Position numbers and translations under genes: made by a program. From Mycobacteroides abscessus ATCC 19977 (lineage in GTDB: Bacteria > Actinomycetota > Actinomycetes > Mycobacteriales > Mycobacteriaceae), in contig NC_010397.1 of assembly GCF_000069185.1 (NCBI RefSeq), positions 3,162,001 through 3,226,000 of the forward strand: a stretch of 64,000 bases of DNA, read 5' to 3'. Shown piece after piece: positions 11,475 through 20,144 of the stretch; the first letter of the stretch is position 1, and each line of letters begins with the position of its first letter. The notes beneath the pieces were generated by a model. It saw nothing but the letters and a program-made list of their open reading frames with translations, was not told where the DNA came from and made no database searches.

Positions 11475-12661
11475 GCCACGGCCGACGCCAATGGACCGAA
11501 CAGCTCGTGATTGATCTGCTCCTGAGGGATACCGAGTGACACCAAGTCCTCGTTGATTGCCGACATGAACGGCCGGGGGCCGCAGACGAACACCGTGGAC
11601 GAGAGATCGATCGGAAGGCGGTCCAGGCTCATGCGCCCAATTCCATCAGCCGGATGCTCGACATGTGCCCGTTCGTACCAGGTGTGTAGCCGCCCTGCGG
11701 GCAAACGACCCACCAGGTCTGCCAGCTCGTGCCGATATGCGTGTGCGGCGGCCGACTGGTCCGCGTGGAGGACCACGACTTCACGCGGCGACTGCGTGGC
11801 CACGAGCTCTTGCAGCATTCCCATGATCGGCGTGCAGCCGATCCCCGCCGATACGAGAACCAACGGATCCGCCGAGTCATCGAGCGTGAACTCACCCATG
11901 GGCACCGAAACCCGCAGTTGTTGTCCTTCAAAGACGTTGTCGTAGATGAAATTCGACACCTCACCCGCGGGGGTGTCACCGACGTTCAGTCGCTTGACGG
12001 CAATACGCCAGTCTCCCGCTGTGGATCCGCGCGACAAACTGTATTGCCGGATCTGCCTGGCCCCGTCCGGCAAGGTGACTTGTACCGATATGTACTGTCC
12101 CGGTACAAAATTCGGCAATTTACCGGACACACCGCGTAACTCGAATCCGGCCACGTCCGCTGATTCCAACTGGCGGCGCACCACTATGGCCTGGAGCCAC
12201 ACGTCCCCCGGCGCTACCCCGGCGGCGTCGTAGAGCGCCTTTTCCCGAGCGATCAATTCGTCGGCCATCAGCCAGTAGAACTCACTCCAGGCCTTGGCGA
12301 CATCGGCGGTCACCGCCCCGCCCAGCACCTCCGCGATCGCGGCGAACAGGTGCTCGTACACAATCGGATACTGCTCGGCGACGATGCCCAATGAGGCATG
12401 CTTGTGAGCAATCCTGTCGAGCACCGAGTCATACTGAGCTCCATTGCCTTCCAACACCATTCCGGCGAATGCCGCAATGGATGCGGCCAGCGCCTTCGGC
12501 TGCTCCCCTGCCGCCTGATTTCCACGGTTGAACAGATCGCGAAGAAGTTCCGGATGCGCCGCGAACATCTTGGAGTAGAACAACGGCGTGATCTCATCGA
12601 TCGCACCCGCCACGGCGGGCAGCGTTTCACGGATGACTCCCAGCGACTCTGCTGATAGCAC
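11471..12661 (-). CDS. hmp: Flavohemoglobin, nitric oxide dioxygenase
   Basis: A 396-residue flavohemoglobin. The globin domain (1-140) has Tyr29 in the B10 position (PLFYSKMF) and the proximal His88 in RIAHKHASLGIVAEQYPIV. The FAD domain contains RQYSLS, and the NAD domain contains SAGIGCTPIMGML and FVCGPRPFM near the C-terminus. It oxidises NO to nitrate using O2 and NAD(P)H in the cytoplasm. I start it at the GTG at 12661, preceded by an AAGGAAG ribosome site, rather than at the longer frame that overlaps nsrR. It lies 5 bp after nsrR under a shared promoter. Confidence 0.95.
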   Translation of the reverse strand: MLSAESLGVIRETLPAVAGAIDEITPLFYSKMFAAHPELLRDLFNRGNQAAGEQPKALAASIAAFAGMVLEGNGAQYDSVLDRIAHKHASLGIVAEQYPIVYEHLFAAIAEVLGGAVTADVAKAWSEFYWLMADELIAREKALYDAAGVAPGDVWLQAIVVRRQLESADVAGFELRGVSGKLPNFVPGQYISVQVTLPDGARQIRQYSLSRGSTAGDWRIAVKRLNVGDTPAGEVSNFIYDNVFEGQQLRVSVPMGEFTLDDSADPLVLVSAGIGCTPIMGMLQELVATQSPREVVVLHADQSAAAHAYRHELADLVGRLPAGRLHTWYERAHVEHPADGIGRMSLDRLPIDLSSTVFVCGPRPFMSAINEDLVSLGIPQEQINHELFGPLASAVA

Positions 12662-12666
12662 TTTGA

Positions 12667-13080
12667 CTACTTCCTTTCCATTGTTGGACGGGCTATTTCG
12701 GCCACCGTCCACTGATCGAGGTGAGTGAAGAACGCGTCTTGGGCGGAGCGAAGCGCCTCACGAAGACGGCAATTCCTGCGGAGAGGACAGGGCGGATCCC
12801 CCTCGCAGTCGATGACCTCGCCGCTGCGCTCTAATTTTCGGGCCAGCGAACCCACCCGGCGGCCGAGTCCGTCCTGGGTGATGCGGACTCCCCCATGGCG
12901 TCCGCGCGTAGACTCAATTGCCCCCATTTCCGAAAGCCGGGCAACAACTTTCGTGGCATGCGTATAGGAAACACACAATTGGGCGGCAAGATCATCGGTG
13001 TGCAGCTGGGCGTTCGGCCCCTCAACGGCCAAGCGCATGACAATGCGCAGGCCCAGGTCGGTGAATCGCGTCAGTTGCAC
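12667..13080 (-). CDS. nsrR: NsrR-type Rrf2 family NO-sensing repressor
   Basis: A 137-residue Rrf2 regulator. The winged helix covers residues 1-80 (MQLTRFTDLGLRIVMRLAVE, SYTHATKVVARLSEMG). Three cluster-ligating cysteines at 92, 98 and 104 form the C-x5-C-x5-C pattern seen in NsrR proteins that hold a 4Fe-4S cluster. NO damages the cluster and releases repression. It is encoded directly upstream of hmp, its classic target. The GTG start at 13080 lies inside a perfect 12-bp-arm inverted repeat, so autorepression is very likely. A TATACA hexamer 6 bases before the GTG suggests a leaderless transcript. Confidence 0.92.
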   Translation of the reverse strand: MQLTRFTDLGLRIVMRLAVEGPNAQLHTDDLAAQLCVSYTHATKVVARLSEMGAIESTRGRHGGVRITQDGLGRRVGSLARKLERSGEVIDCEGDPPCPLRRNCRLREALRSAQDAFFTHLDQWTVAEIARPTMERK

Positions 13081-13111
13081 ATAACTTGTATATGAGATGC
13101 AAGTTATGTGC
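13077..13111. promoter_or_regulatory. NsrR operator over a leaderless promoter
   Basis: A perfect inverted repeat: GCACATAACTTG at 13077-13088 and its complement CAAGTTATGTGC at 13100-13111, with an 11-bp spacer. The minus-strand hexamer TATACA (13092-13087) lies at the left arm/spacer junction, 6 bases before the GTG at 13080. A bound dimer would therefore cover both the -10 region and the start of transcription and translation. Confidence 0.85.
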
Positions 13112-13149
13112 CGATAGGGACTTTGGTCAGTACCTACCGCTACCCGGTG

Positions 13150-14145
13150 CTAGTTTTCGGGGTCCGCGTCACTTCTGATGTCGATGCGCCATCCGGTCAG
13201 TCGCGCGGCAAGCCGGGCGTTCTGCCCCTCCTTGCCGATCGCCAGCGAGAGTTGGAAATCGGGCACAATGACGCGGGCAGCCTTGCCCGCCTCGTCGATA
13301 ACCGAAACCGAAACCACCTTGGCGGGCGACAGCGCATTCGCCACGAATCGCGCGGGGTCCGGGTCGTAATCGATGATGTCGATCTTCTCGCCGGACAGCT
13401 CACTCATCACGTTGCGCACACGCTGACCCATCGGGCCGATGCAGGCGCCCTTGGCGTTGAGCCCAGAAACCTTCGATGCCACCGCGATCTTGGAGCGATG
13501 CCCCGCCTCACGTGCGACCGCGACGATCTCTACCGAGCCGTCGCTGATCTCTGGAACTTCCAGTGAAAACAACTTACGTACAAGGTTCGGGTGGGTGCGC
13601 GACAGGGTGATCAACGGCTCCCGGGCGCCCCGCGACACGCCAACGACGTAGCAGCGCAGGCGGTCTCCGTGGTGGTACTCCTCTCCTGGCACCTGCTCGG
13701 CCGACGGAATGACCCCCTCGGAGCCCTTCGTCTCGCTACCCATGCGGACCACGACGAGCCCGCGGGCGTTGGCCCGGGCGTCACGCTGGATCACGCCGCC
13801 GACGATCTCGCCTTCACGCGTGGAGAACTCGCCAAACTTGTGCTCGTTCTCCGCGTCACGCACTCCCTGCTGGAACACCTGCCGCGCGGTGGTGGCCGCG
13901 ATGCGGCCGAATCCTTCGGGTGTGGCATCCCACTCCGTGATGAGGTTGCCGTCCTGATCGGTCTCACGCGCCATCACGCGCACCACACCGGTCTTGCGGT
14001 CGATTTCGATACGCGCGTTGGGCTCGTGCCCATCGGTATGGCGATACGCGGTGAGCAGCGCCGACTTGATGATGTCGATCGCCTCGTCGACCGTGATGCC
14101 CTTATCGGCAGCCATCAGGTTTACCGCTGCGGGATCGATATTCAT
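13150..14145 (-). CDS. nusA: Transcription termination/antitermination factor NusA
   Basis: A 331-residue NusA with the N-terminal RNA-polymerase-binding domain (1-105), an S1 domain (about 110-185, ending [19 protein letters not shown]) and two KH domains, including [20 protein letters not shown] and [19 protein letters not shown]. It controls pausing, rRNA antitermination and intrinsic termination. The length matches the short mycobacterial form without C-terminal acidic repeats. The start overlaps the rimP stop by 4 bp. Downstream, the expected ylxR is displaced by the nsrR-hmp module. Confidence 0.96.
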   Translation of the reverse strand: MNIDPAAVNLMAADKGITVDEAIDIIKSALLTAYRHTDGHEPNARIEIDRKTGVVRVMARETDQDGNLITEWDATPEGFGRIAATTARQVFQQGVRDAENEHKFGEFSTREGEIVGGVIQRDARANARGLVVVRMGSETKGSEGVIPSAEQVPGEEYHHGDRLRCYVVGVSRGAREPLITLSRTHPNLVRKLFSLEVPEISDGSVEIVAVAREAGHRSKIAVASKVSGLNAKGACIGPMGQRVRNVMSELSGEKIDIIDYDPDPARFVANALSPAKVVSVSVIDEAGKAARVIVPDFQLSLAIGKEGQNARLAARLTGWRIDIRSDADPEN

Positions 14146-14711
14146 GCGCCACCTCCAGTTTCGGCTGCCCCAGCCAGATTGAGTTCCTGCGGGTTGGGCG
14201 TGTTGAACTCCACCTGCACGACGGCGCTCTCGATATCCGAGAACGCAAGATCACGCACGGTCCATCCGGTCCCCTTGATGGGTTTGCGCAGCACCACCTG
14301 CACCCCGTCATCATGCGTGATGCCGATACGCCCAAGAAGATCCTCGCCATTGGTAAGGCGGATCTGGGCCAGTCTCAGGTGTGCCCGCCGGAAGTGCGCC
14401 ACGGTGGTGAGCGGCCGATCAACACCCGGTGTGGTGATCTCGAGCTCGTAGGCCTGCCAGCCGGTGTCCGCCTCGTCCAACAACGCTGACGCTGTCCTGC
14501 TGAGCCCCGCAACCGCATCCAAGTCCACCGGCGTATCCGAATCGACCACCACCGCGATGCGGGACGGCCTACCTGCCACGCCGCCGTCGCTCACCACGAC
14601 ACTTTCGATCTCTACGCCGGAACGGGAAAATTCGGGAGCAAGCAGCTCGAGCACCTGGTCATCAGATGGCAGCCCCGTCGACGAGTCACTCGGGTCAAGA
14701 GGATCCGGCAT
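14142..14711 (-). CDS. rimP: Ribosome maturation factor RimP
   Basis: A 189-residue RimP. The N-terminal alpha/beta domain contains [13 protein letters not shown] and the segment [19 protein letters not shown]. The C-terminal SH3-like domain carries [18 protein letters not shown]. It acts in 30S subunit assembly. It heads the rimP-nusA transcription unit (Rv2842c-Rv2841c) with an AGGAG ribosome site 11 bases before the ATG and is divergent from a lipoprotein gene. Confidence 0.93.
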   Translation of the reverse strand: MPDPLDPSDSSTGLPSDDQVLELLAPEFSRSGVEIESVVVSDGGVAGRPSRIAVVVDSDTPVDLDAVAGLSRTASALLDEADTGWQAYELEITTPGVDRPLTTVAHFRRAHLRLAQIRLTNGEDLLGRIGITHDDGVQVVLRKPIKGTGWTVRDLAFSDIESAVVQVEFNTPNPQELNLAGAAETGGGA

Positions 14712-14850
14712 GACGTTTGTGGCTCCTCATCTTGAGTTGTCGGGCGTTCGGCTTGCACACACTAGTCGGACCTTCGTCCTGACCAGCACTCCACCTTACG
14801 CCCGGCGAGGGCTGTCATGCGGCAACCGCGCGCACTGGCAGGATGGGCGA

Positions 14851-15321
14851 ATGCTCAGAAGCCTGTCGCGCCGCGACCTGTTGATCGGCGGTGCCGCCCT
14901 CGGCGTCACCGCCGTGGCCGCCGCGTGCCAGCAGACACCTGATACCAAACCCGAGGAGGACGCCCTCCAAGCGCAGATCGACTTGGCGGTCCGGGACGCC
15001 GCCTCCGCTACCGCGGCGGCAACCGCCAACGTCGAGCTGGCACCGGCGCTGAATACGATCGCCGGTATCCGCAGTGCCCATGTGGCGGCACTGGCCAAAG
15101 AGCTCAAACGCATCCCCGGCGCCGCAGCGACCGTCCGCTCCACCCCGAGCACCACCACAGCGCCAGTCGCCCCGCCATCGGCCGACCAGGTCAAAAACCA
15201 GCTCAAGGACTCCGCACGCGCAGCAACCGACCTGGCGGCCAAGCAAAGCGGATACCGTGCCGGACTGCTGGCCTCTATCAGCGCGGCCTGCTCCTGCGCG
15301 GCCGAGGTGGATCTGCCATGA
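14851..15321 (+). CDS. Tat-type secreted lipoprotein
   Basis: A 156-residue protein starting MLRSLSRRDLLIGGAALGV. The SRRDLL twin-arginine motif, hydrophobic core and AAAC lipobox (Cys about residue 26) indicate Tat export and lipidation. The mature part is Ala-rich and helical (DLAVRDAASATAAATANV) with a Thr/Pro-rich linker (TPSTTTAPVAPPS) and ends with a small Cys pair (AACSC). It occupies the position of Rv2843 beside rimP. The DUF4439 gene overlaps its stop by 4 bp, so the two likely act together. A longer upstream frame has no signal sequence and was rejected. Confidence 0.8.
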   Translation: MLRSLSRRDLLIGGAALGVTAVAAACQQTPDTKPEEDALQAQIDLAVRDAASATAAATANVELAPALNTIAGIRSAHVAALAKELKRIPGAAATVRSTPSTTTAPVAPPSADQVKNQLKDSARAATDLAAKQSGYRAGLLASISAACSCAAEVDLP

Positions 15322-15791
15322 CAACGACCGAGCCCACGCCACAGCCGGCCTCGTCCGCCGACGACACCGCCTTGGCCAATGCCCTGGCCAACGAGCACGC
15401 GGCCATCTACTCCTACGGCCTGGTGTCGGCGCATTCGGTGCCCGACAACAACTGGCTGGTGACCGAATGCCTGGTCGAACACCGCCAGTGCCGCGAGGAG
15501 TGCATCGCCACGCTGCGCGGTCGCTCGGTCACCGCACCCGTGGCCGCCGCCGGTTACAAGGTTCCGTTCCCGGTGAGCACCCCGGCCGACGCCATCAAGC
15601 TGGCGTTGCAGGTCGAGACCGATACCGCGGCGTGCTGGCGTGCCGTCGCCGAGCAGGCCGACAGCGCCGACGATCGTAGATTCGCGGTGCGCATGCTGAC
15701 CGAGAGCGCGATTCGCGCGGCACGGTGGCGGGTGGCCGGCGACATCGCTCCGGCGAGCGTCGCGTTCCCAGGCGGAACCGAGAAGGCCTGA
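15318..15791 (+). CDS. DUF4439 ferritin-like protein
   Basis: A 157-residue protein with the DUF4439 ferritin-like four-helix bundle. Acidic and His residues suited to metal binding are visible in the helices (NALANEHAAIYSYGLVSAH, TECLVEHRQCREECIA). There is no signal peptide. It corresponds to the DUF4439 gene next to proS in other mycobacteria (Rv2844 region). Its ATG overlaps the lipoprotein stop, so it is probably the cytoplasmic partner of that exported protein. The catalytic activity is not known. A nested hairpin follows at 15806. Confidence 0.85.
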   Translation: MTTTEPTPQPASSADDTALANALANEHAAIYSYGLVSAHSVPDNNWLVTECLVEHRQCREECIATLRGRSVTAPVAAAGYKVPFPVSTPADAIKLALQVETDTAACWRAVAEQADSADDRRFAVRMLTESAIRAARWRVAGDIAPASVAFPGGTEKA

Positions 15792-15805
15792 CCCATCCCC
15801 TTACC

Positions 15806-15864
15806 CCGACACGCCGTGTTGTGCGCGCTTCACTCGCACAACAGCACACAAAACGGCGTGTCGG
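15806..15864. terminator. Nested hairpin between convergent genes
   Basis: CCGACACGCCGT (15806-15817) pairs perfectly with ACGGCGTGTCGG (15853-15864). Inside this stem, GTTGTGCG (15818-15825) pairs with CGCACAAC (15835-15842). The element lies between the converging DUF4439 and SRPBCC genes and is symmetric, so it could end transcription from both sides. There is no U-tract, which is usual in mycobacteria. Confidence 0.7.
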
Positions 15865-15878
15865 TGGGGAGGGCGTCG

Positions 15879-16361
15879 CTAGGCGAAGTGCTTCTGGGTG
15901 TCGGTGATCAAACCGGACAGCCCGCGACGGATCACCGGCTTGAGGTGGCGGGTGAATCCGAGCGAAGGCTCGATGAAGAAACTCCAGGTGAACAGCGAGC
16001 CGGTCGCGGTGCCGACCACTTCGTAGAGCTCACCGAACCGCTTGGTACCGGGGAAGGTCGCCGTCTCGACGGTGAATGCGTTGCGGTATCGCTCCGGGCT
16101 CTCCTCCCACACGATGAACCGCTCGTTGACGGCCGCGCCCGGCAGGGCGAGCTTGGCGGTGCGGGTGGAACCCACTCCGCGCGGCTCCGGTGATGTCCAG
16201 CCGATCTGGTTGATGGCTTTACACCAGTGCAGCGGGCTTTCCCCATTGAGTTCGGCCCACACCGTTGCCGCGTCCTTGGGCAGCGGCGTGGAGAACGTAT
16301 ACACGAAATCGCTTGTGTTGAAATCACTCTCGACCAGCGGCTCGAGCTTGAAAGACGGCAT
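15879..16361 (-). CDS. SRPBCC (START-like) family protein
   Basis: A 160-residue protein with the SRPBCC/polyketide-cyclase-like fold: an N-terminal strand (DFVYTFSTPLPKDAATVWAEL), a hydrophobic ligand cavity region (GVGSTRTAKLALPGAAVNER) and a long C-terminal helix (TRHLKPVIRRGLSGLITDTQ). I start it at the ATG at 16361, where AGGG lies 8 bases upstream, rather than at the ATG two codons earlier. It follows proS by 5 bp on the same strand. Ligand and function are unknown. Confidence 0.8.
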   Translation of the reverse strand: MPSFKLEPLVESDFNTSDFVYTFSTPLPKDAATVWAELNGESPLHWCKAINQIGWTSPEPRGVGSTRTAKLALPGAAVNERFIVWEESPERYRNAFTVETATFPGTKRFGELYEVVGTATGSLFTWSFFIEPSLGFTRHLKPVIRRGLSGLITDTQKHFA

Positions 16362-16366
16362 GACCA

Positions 16367-18109
16367 TTACCCTATCGCTTGTGTGACGGACGCCACGGCG
16401 TCGGTCACCGCGATGGGCTGCGTCTCCCCGGTGAATCGGTTGCGCAGTTCGATGGTTCCGTCTGCCCAGCCCCGACCGATCACCACAATCCAAGGCACAC
16501 CCAGCAGCTCGGCGTCCTTGAACTTCACTCCTGGCGAGGCGGTGCGATCATCGAGCAGCACCTCGTGGCCCAACCGGTCCAGTTCGGCGGCCAGCTCCTC
16601 GGCCCCCGCACGTGCGGCGTCGTCCTTGTTGGCGATCACCACGTGCACGTCGAATGGTGACACCGCCGAGGGCCACCGCAGCCCCAGCTCGTCATGCTGC
16701 TGTTCGGCGACCACGGCCACCAACCGGGACACCCCGATACCGTAGGAGCCCTGGGTCAGCCGCACCGGCTTGCCATTCTCACCGAGCACGTCGACAGTGA
16801 ACGCATCCGTGTACTTGCGGCCCAATTGGAAGATATGGCCGATCTCGATGCCGCGGGCCGACACCAGCTGCCCAGCACCGTCGGGCGAGGGGTCGCCGTC
16901 ACGCACCTCGGCGGCCTCGATGGTGCCGTCCGCGGTGAAGTCGCGACCGGCCACGAGGTCAACCACATGCTTGCCCGGCTCGTCGGCGCCGGTGATCCAG
17001 CTGGTGCCCTCCACCACCCGCGGATCGACGAGGTATCGGACACCGTTGGCCAACAAGGCCTTCGGCCCGATGTAACCGCGCACCAAAAATGGATACTTGG
17101 CAAAATCCGCATCGCCGAGCAGCTCATACTCCGCGGGCTCGAGCGCCGCTCCGAGACGCTTGTCGTCGACCTCACGGTCGCCGGGCACGCCGACGGCCAG
17201 CAGCTCCCAGTCTCCGCCCGGCTGACGCACCTTGAGCAGAATGTTCTTGAGGGTGTCGGCGGCGGTCACGGTTCTGCCGAGACCGGCGGAGTTGGCCCAA
17301 TCCACCAGGGTGGCGATGGTTGGGGTATCACCGGTTTCGTGTACGACGGCCTCGGCCAGTCCTTCGATGGGCCGGGCCGGCGGCGCGGGCGTGATAACCG
17401 CCTCGACGTTGGCCGCGTACCCCGACTCCACGCACCGCACGAAAGTGTCTTCTCCGGTGGGGCTTTCGGCGAGGAATTCCTCAGAAGCGCTACCACCCAT
17501 GGCACCGGAGGTGGCTGCCACGATCACGTAGTCCAGGCCGAGCCGACCGAAGATCCGTTGGTAGGCATCGCGGTGGGCGTGGTAAGCCGCCTTGAGCCCG
17601 TCATCGGAGGTGTCAAAGGAATACGAGTCCTTCATCACGAATTCTCGGCCACGCAGGATGCCCGCCCGCGGCCGCGCCTCGTCCCGGTACTTGGTCTGTA
17701 CTTGGTAGAGGATGACCGGAAAATCCTTGTAGGAGCTGTACTCCCCTTTGACCGTGAGCGCGAACAGCTCCTCGTGGGTTGGGCCCAACATCATGTCGTT
17801 GTCGCGGCGGTCCTTGAGCCGGAACAGCGAATCCCCGTACTCGGTCCACCGGTTCGTGGTCTCGTAGGGCGCGCGCGGCAGCAGGGCAGGCAGCAGAATC
17901 TCTTGGCCACCAATGGCATTCATCTCTTCGCGAACGATGTTCTCGATCTTGCGCAGCACCCGCAGCCCGAGCGGCAGCCAGCTGTACACGCCGGGTGCGA
18001 CGGGGCGCACGTATCCCGCGCGGATCAACAGCTTGTGGCTGGGAACCTCGGCGTCGGCCGGATCGTCGCGCAGCGTACGTACGAAAAGCTCGGAGAGCCG
18101 GGTAATCAT
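16367..18109 (-). CDS. proS: Prolyl-tRNA synthetase
   Basis: A 580-residue class II synthetase of the bacterial type. Motif 1 lies in [25 protein letters not shown], and motif 2 in [22 protein letters not shown] YbaK-like editing insertion covers about residues 220-390, and motif 3 is [12 protein letters not shown]. The C-terminal anticodon-binding domain ends [15 protein letters not shown]. The start is [17 protein letters not shown] at 18109; the longer frame upstream is the translation of a 30-bp direct repeat and is not conserved. Matches Rv2845c in place and orientation. Confidence 0.96.
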   Translation of the reverse strand: MITRLSELFVRTLRDDPADAEVPSHKLLIRAGYVRPVAPGVYSWLPLGLRVLRKIENIVREEMNAIGGQEILLPALLPRAPYETTNRWTEYGDSLFRLKDRRDNDMMLGPTHEELFALTVKGEYSSYKDFPVILYQVQTKYRDEARPRAGILRGREFVMKDSYSFDTSDDGLKAAYHAHRDAYQRIFGRLGLDYVIVAATSGAMGGSASEEFLAESPTGEDTFVRCVESGYAANVEAVITPAPPARPIEGLAEAVVHETGDTPTIATLVDWANSAGLGRTVTAADTLKNILLKVRQPGGDWELLAVGVPGDREVDDKRLGAALEPAEYELLGDADFAKYPFLVRGYIGPKALLANGVRYLVDPRVVEGTSWITGADEPGKHVVDLVAGRDFTADGTIEAAEVRDGDPSPDGAGQLVSARGIEIGHIFQLGRKYTDAFTVDVLGENGKPVRLTQGSYGIGVSRLVAVVAEQQHDELGLRWPSAVSPFDVHVVIANKDDAARAGAEELAAELDRLGHEVLLDDRTASPGVKFKDAELLGVPWIVVIGRGWADGTIELRNRFTGETQPIAVTDAVASVTQAIG

Positions 18110-18110
18110 T

Positions 18111-18165
18111 GATGAGCCTCTCGGGCGAAGACCATGTTTCGTTGAGCCTCTCGGGCGAAGACCGT
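18111..18165. repeat. Direct repeat immediately upstream of proS
   Basis: GATGAGCCTCTCGGGCGAAG at 18111 and GTTGAGCCTCTCGGGCGAAG at 18141 are two copies of a unit with a 30-bp period, ending 1 bp before the proS start codon. The core resembles the repeats at 1697, 46846, 50028 and 54116. Confidence 0.8.
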
Positions 18166-18224
18166 CAGTTACGGTTGCACAGCATATCGGCGTGCCGCCG
18201 TGGCCTCCGGCTAGCATCACACAC

Positions 18225-18584
18225 ATGCGTGCGTGGACAGTCATTCCGGCGGTGACAGTGCTTGGTCTGGGATTCGCGGTGCCGGCCGAGGCGGCGCCGG
18301 CCACCGTCAAATACTCGTTGTCGGCCATCGGAATCGGCAACGCTGACTTCACCGTCCAGTTTCAGGATGGCGGCCAGCTACGCGAAGAATCCGGGCACAC
18401 GTTCGCCGGGTATTACTGGGAGCGCACCGTGAAGCTCGACGGGGCCCGACCCATATTGCGCGTCACTCCGGCCGGCCCACCCAGCGTCTTTCGAATGTCC
18501 TGCCACATCACCGTGAATGACGGCATACCCGTCACCAATGGACTGCTCTTTCGCGCCGGCGATTACACCCCGCAGGACTGCTAG
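18225..18584 (+). CDS. Small secreted protein
   Basis: A 119-residue protein with a classical Sec signal peptide ([20 protein letters not shown], cleavage after AEA at about residue 24). The mature domain of roughly 95 residues is beta-rich and contains two cysteines (MSCHITV and the terminal QDC) that could form one disulphide. The layout resembles the small beta-sandwich MmpS-like or DUF secreted proteins of mycobacteria, but I do not recognise the family. It stops 3 bp before the convergent efpA stop. Confidence 0.75.
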   Translation: MRAWTVIPAVTVLGLGFAVPAEAAPATVKYSLSAIGIGNADFTVQFQDGGQLREESGHTFAGYYWERTVKLDGARPILRVTPAGPPSVFRMSCHITVNDGIPVTNGLLFRAGDYTPQDC

Positions 18585-18587
18585 GGC

Positions 18588-20114
18588 CTATTCGAGCTCG
18601 TCCTCGTCCAGACCCTGGTCGTGCGCGGCCTGCGCCTTCTGAGCGTGGGCGATGTCGGCCGCGCTGTAGGTGATGAACAACGCCGCCACACCCACCAGGA
18701 CGGCCGTTCCGGCAATCCACAGCATGCCGTAGGTGTAGCCGTGGTCAAGGGCGTGCAGCTGGTCCCGGTTCATGTTCTGCACCGGGCCCGTGGCGCCACC
18801 GAGATAGAGCGTCCGCGACGTGATGATCGCTTGGATGATCACCAGAACGATTGGCCCGCCCAGGTTTTGCAGCATGAGCGAAATGGCGGATAGCGGGCCG
18901 ATGCGGTCGGCATCGACGCCGGTGATCGCCGACAAGATAACCGGCACCACGATGGTCCCGATACCGATTCCACCGACGAAGATGGCCGTCGCGAAATCCG
19001 GGAAGTACGCGATGGTCCGGTCGATGGTCGAGCCGTAGAGCATGGCGCCGAACACGACCACGCCACCACACAGGATCAGCACCCGCGGCGCCAGCCGCGT
19101 GACGAGTTGTGACGATAAGCCCAGGCCGATACCCATGCCGACCACGAAAGGAATGGCCGCGATTCCAGTCCGCAGCGGGCTGTACTTCATCAGATCCTGC
19201 ATGTACAGGCCGATGGTGATGGTGAGAGTGAAGAGCACCCCGCCCGCCATGAAGATCGCCGCAAATGTCGCGACCCGGTTGCGATCGGTAAACAGACTGA
19301 ACGGCAACACCGGGTTCTCTGCGGTGCGTTCCACAAATAGGAAGGCGATCAGCAGCGCGGCGGCAGCGATCAGCGACACGATCGTGTACGGCGAATCCCA
19401 ACCGCGGTCGGGCCCCTGGGTGAATCCGAACACCGCCGCCGTACAGCCCAGCGTGGCAAGCACCGAACCCGCCACATCCAGCTTCATCGGCTCGCGTTCG
19501 GTCTCGGTCAGTGACCGCACGGCCAGATAGATCATCAGGGCACCCGCCGGCACGTTGATGAGGAAGGCCAGGCGCCAGGACACCTCGGCCAGTGCACCGC
19601 CGACAATCAGCCCGGCGATCGAGCCCACCCCCGTCATGGCCCCGAAAACTCCCACGGCGGCAGTACGCAGCGGACCCTTGGGAAAGGTGGTCGCAATCAG
19701 GGCCAGCGCCGTGGGCGAGGCGACGGCCGCACCCACACCCTGGATGAGGCGGAAAATCGCCAGACCGATGTCCTCTTGCGCGAGGCCCACCCCGATGGAG
19801 GCGAGGGTGAACAACGTAATGCCGCCGATGAAGACCCGCTTGCGGCCGAAGGTGTCACCCAGGCGGCCGCCGAGCAGCATCAGCCCGCCGAAGGACAACA
19901 TGTACGCGGTGATCACCCAGCTGCGGGTGGCGTCATTGAGGTGCAACTCGGCCTGAATCTTGGGCAGCGTGACCACCGCGATGGTGCCGTCCATGGTGGC
20001 CAGGAACTGCATACCGGCGATCGCGATGACGGCATACAGGTAGTGCCGGGATGGCAGAAATTCGCGCGCCTTTTGAGTGAGCTGCTCGACGCTGAGGCCA
20101 GACATGGAGGACAC
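18588..20114 (-). CDS. efpA: EfpA-family major facilitator efflux pump
   Basis: A 508-residue MFS protein of the 14-helix DHA2 (QacA) group, closely similar to M. tuberculosis EfpA (Rv2846c): IAGMQFLATMDGTIAVVTLPKIQ at helix 1, RSWVITAYMLSFGGLMLLGGRLGDTFGRKR (motif A) and MTGVGSIAGLIVGGAL (motif C). It exports drugs or lipids across the inner membrane. A GTG at 20114 with AGAGGA 7 bases upstream is the better-supported start; an ATG three codons later is possible. It lies between proS and cysG as in M. tuberculosis. Confidence 0.92.
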   Translation of the reverse strand: MSSMSGLSVEQLTQKAREFLPSRHYLYAVIAIAGMQFLATMDGTIAVVTLPKIQAELHLNDATRSWVITAYMLSFGGLMLLGGRLGDTFGRKRVFIGGITLFTLASIGVGLAQEDIGLAIFRLIQGVGAAVASPTALALIATTFPKGPLRTAAVGVFGAMTGVGSIAGLIVGGALAEVSWRLAFLINVPAGALMIYLAVRSLTETEREPMKLDVAGSVLATLGCTAAVFGFTQGPDRGWDSPYTIVSLIAAAALLIAFLFVERTAENPVLPFSLFTDRNRVATFAAIFMAGGVLFTLTITIGLYMQDLMKYSPLRTGIAAIPFVVGMGIGLGLSSQLVTRLAPRVLILCGGVVVFGAMLYGSTIDRTIAYFPDFATAIFVGGIGIGTIVVPVILSAITGVDADRIGPLSAISLMLQNLGGPIVLVIIQAIITSRTLYLGGATGPVQNMNRDQLHALDHGYTYGMLWIAGTAVLVGVAALFITYSAADIAHAQKAQAAHDQGLDEDELE

Positions 20115-20144
20115 CTTACCGTCCTCTTAACGTCGCTTTAGAGA

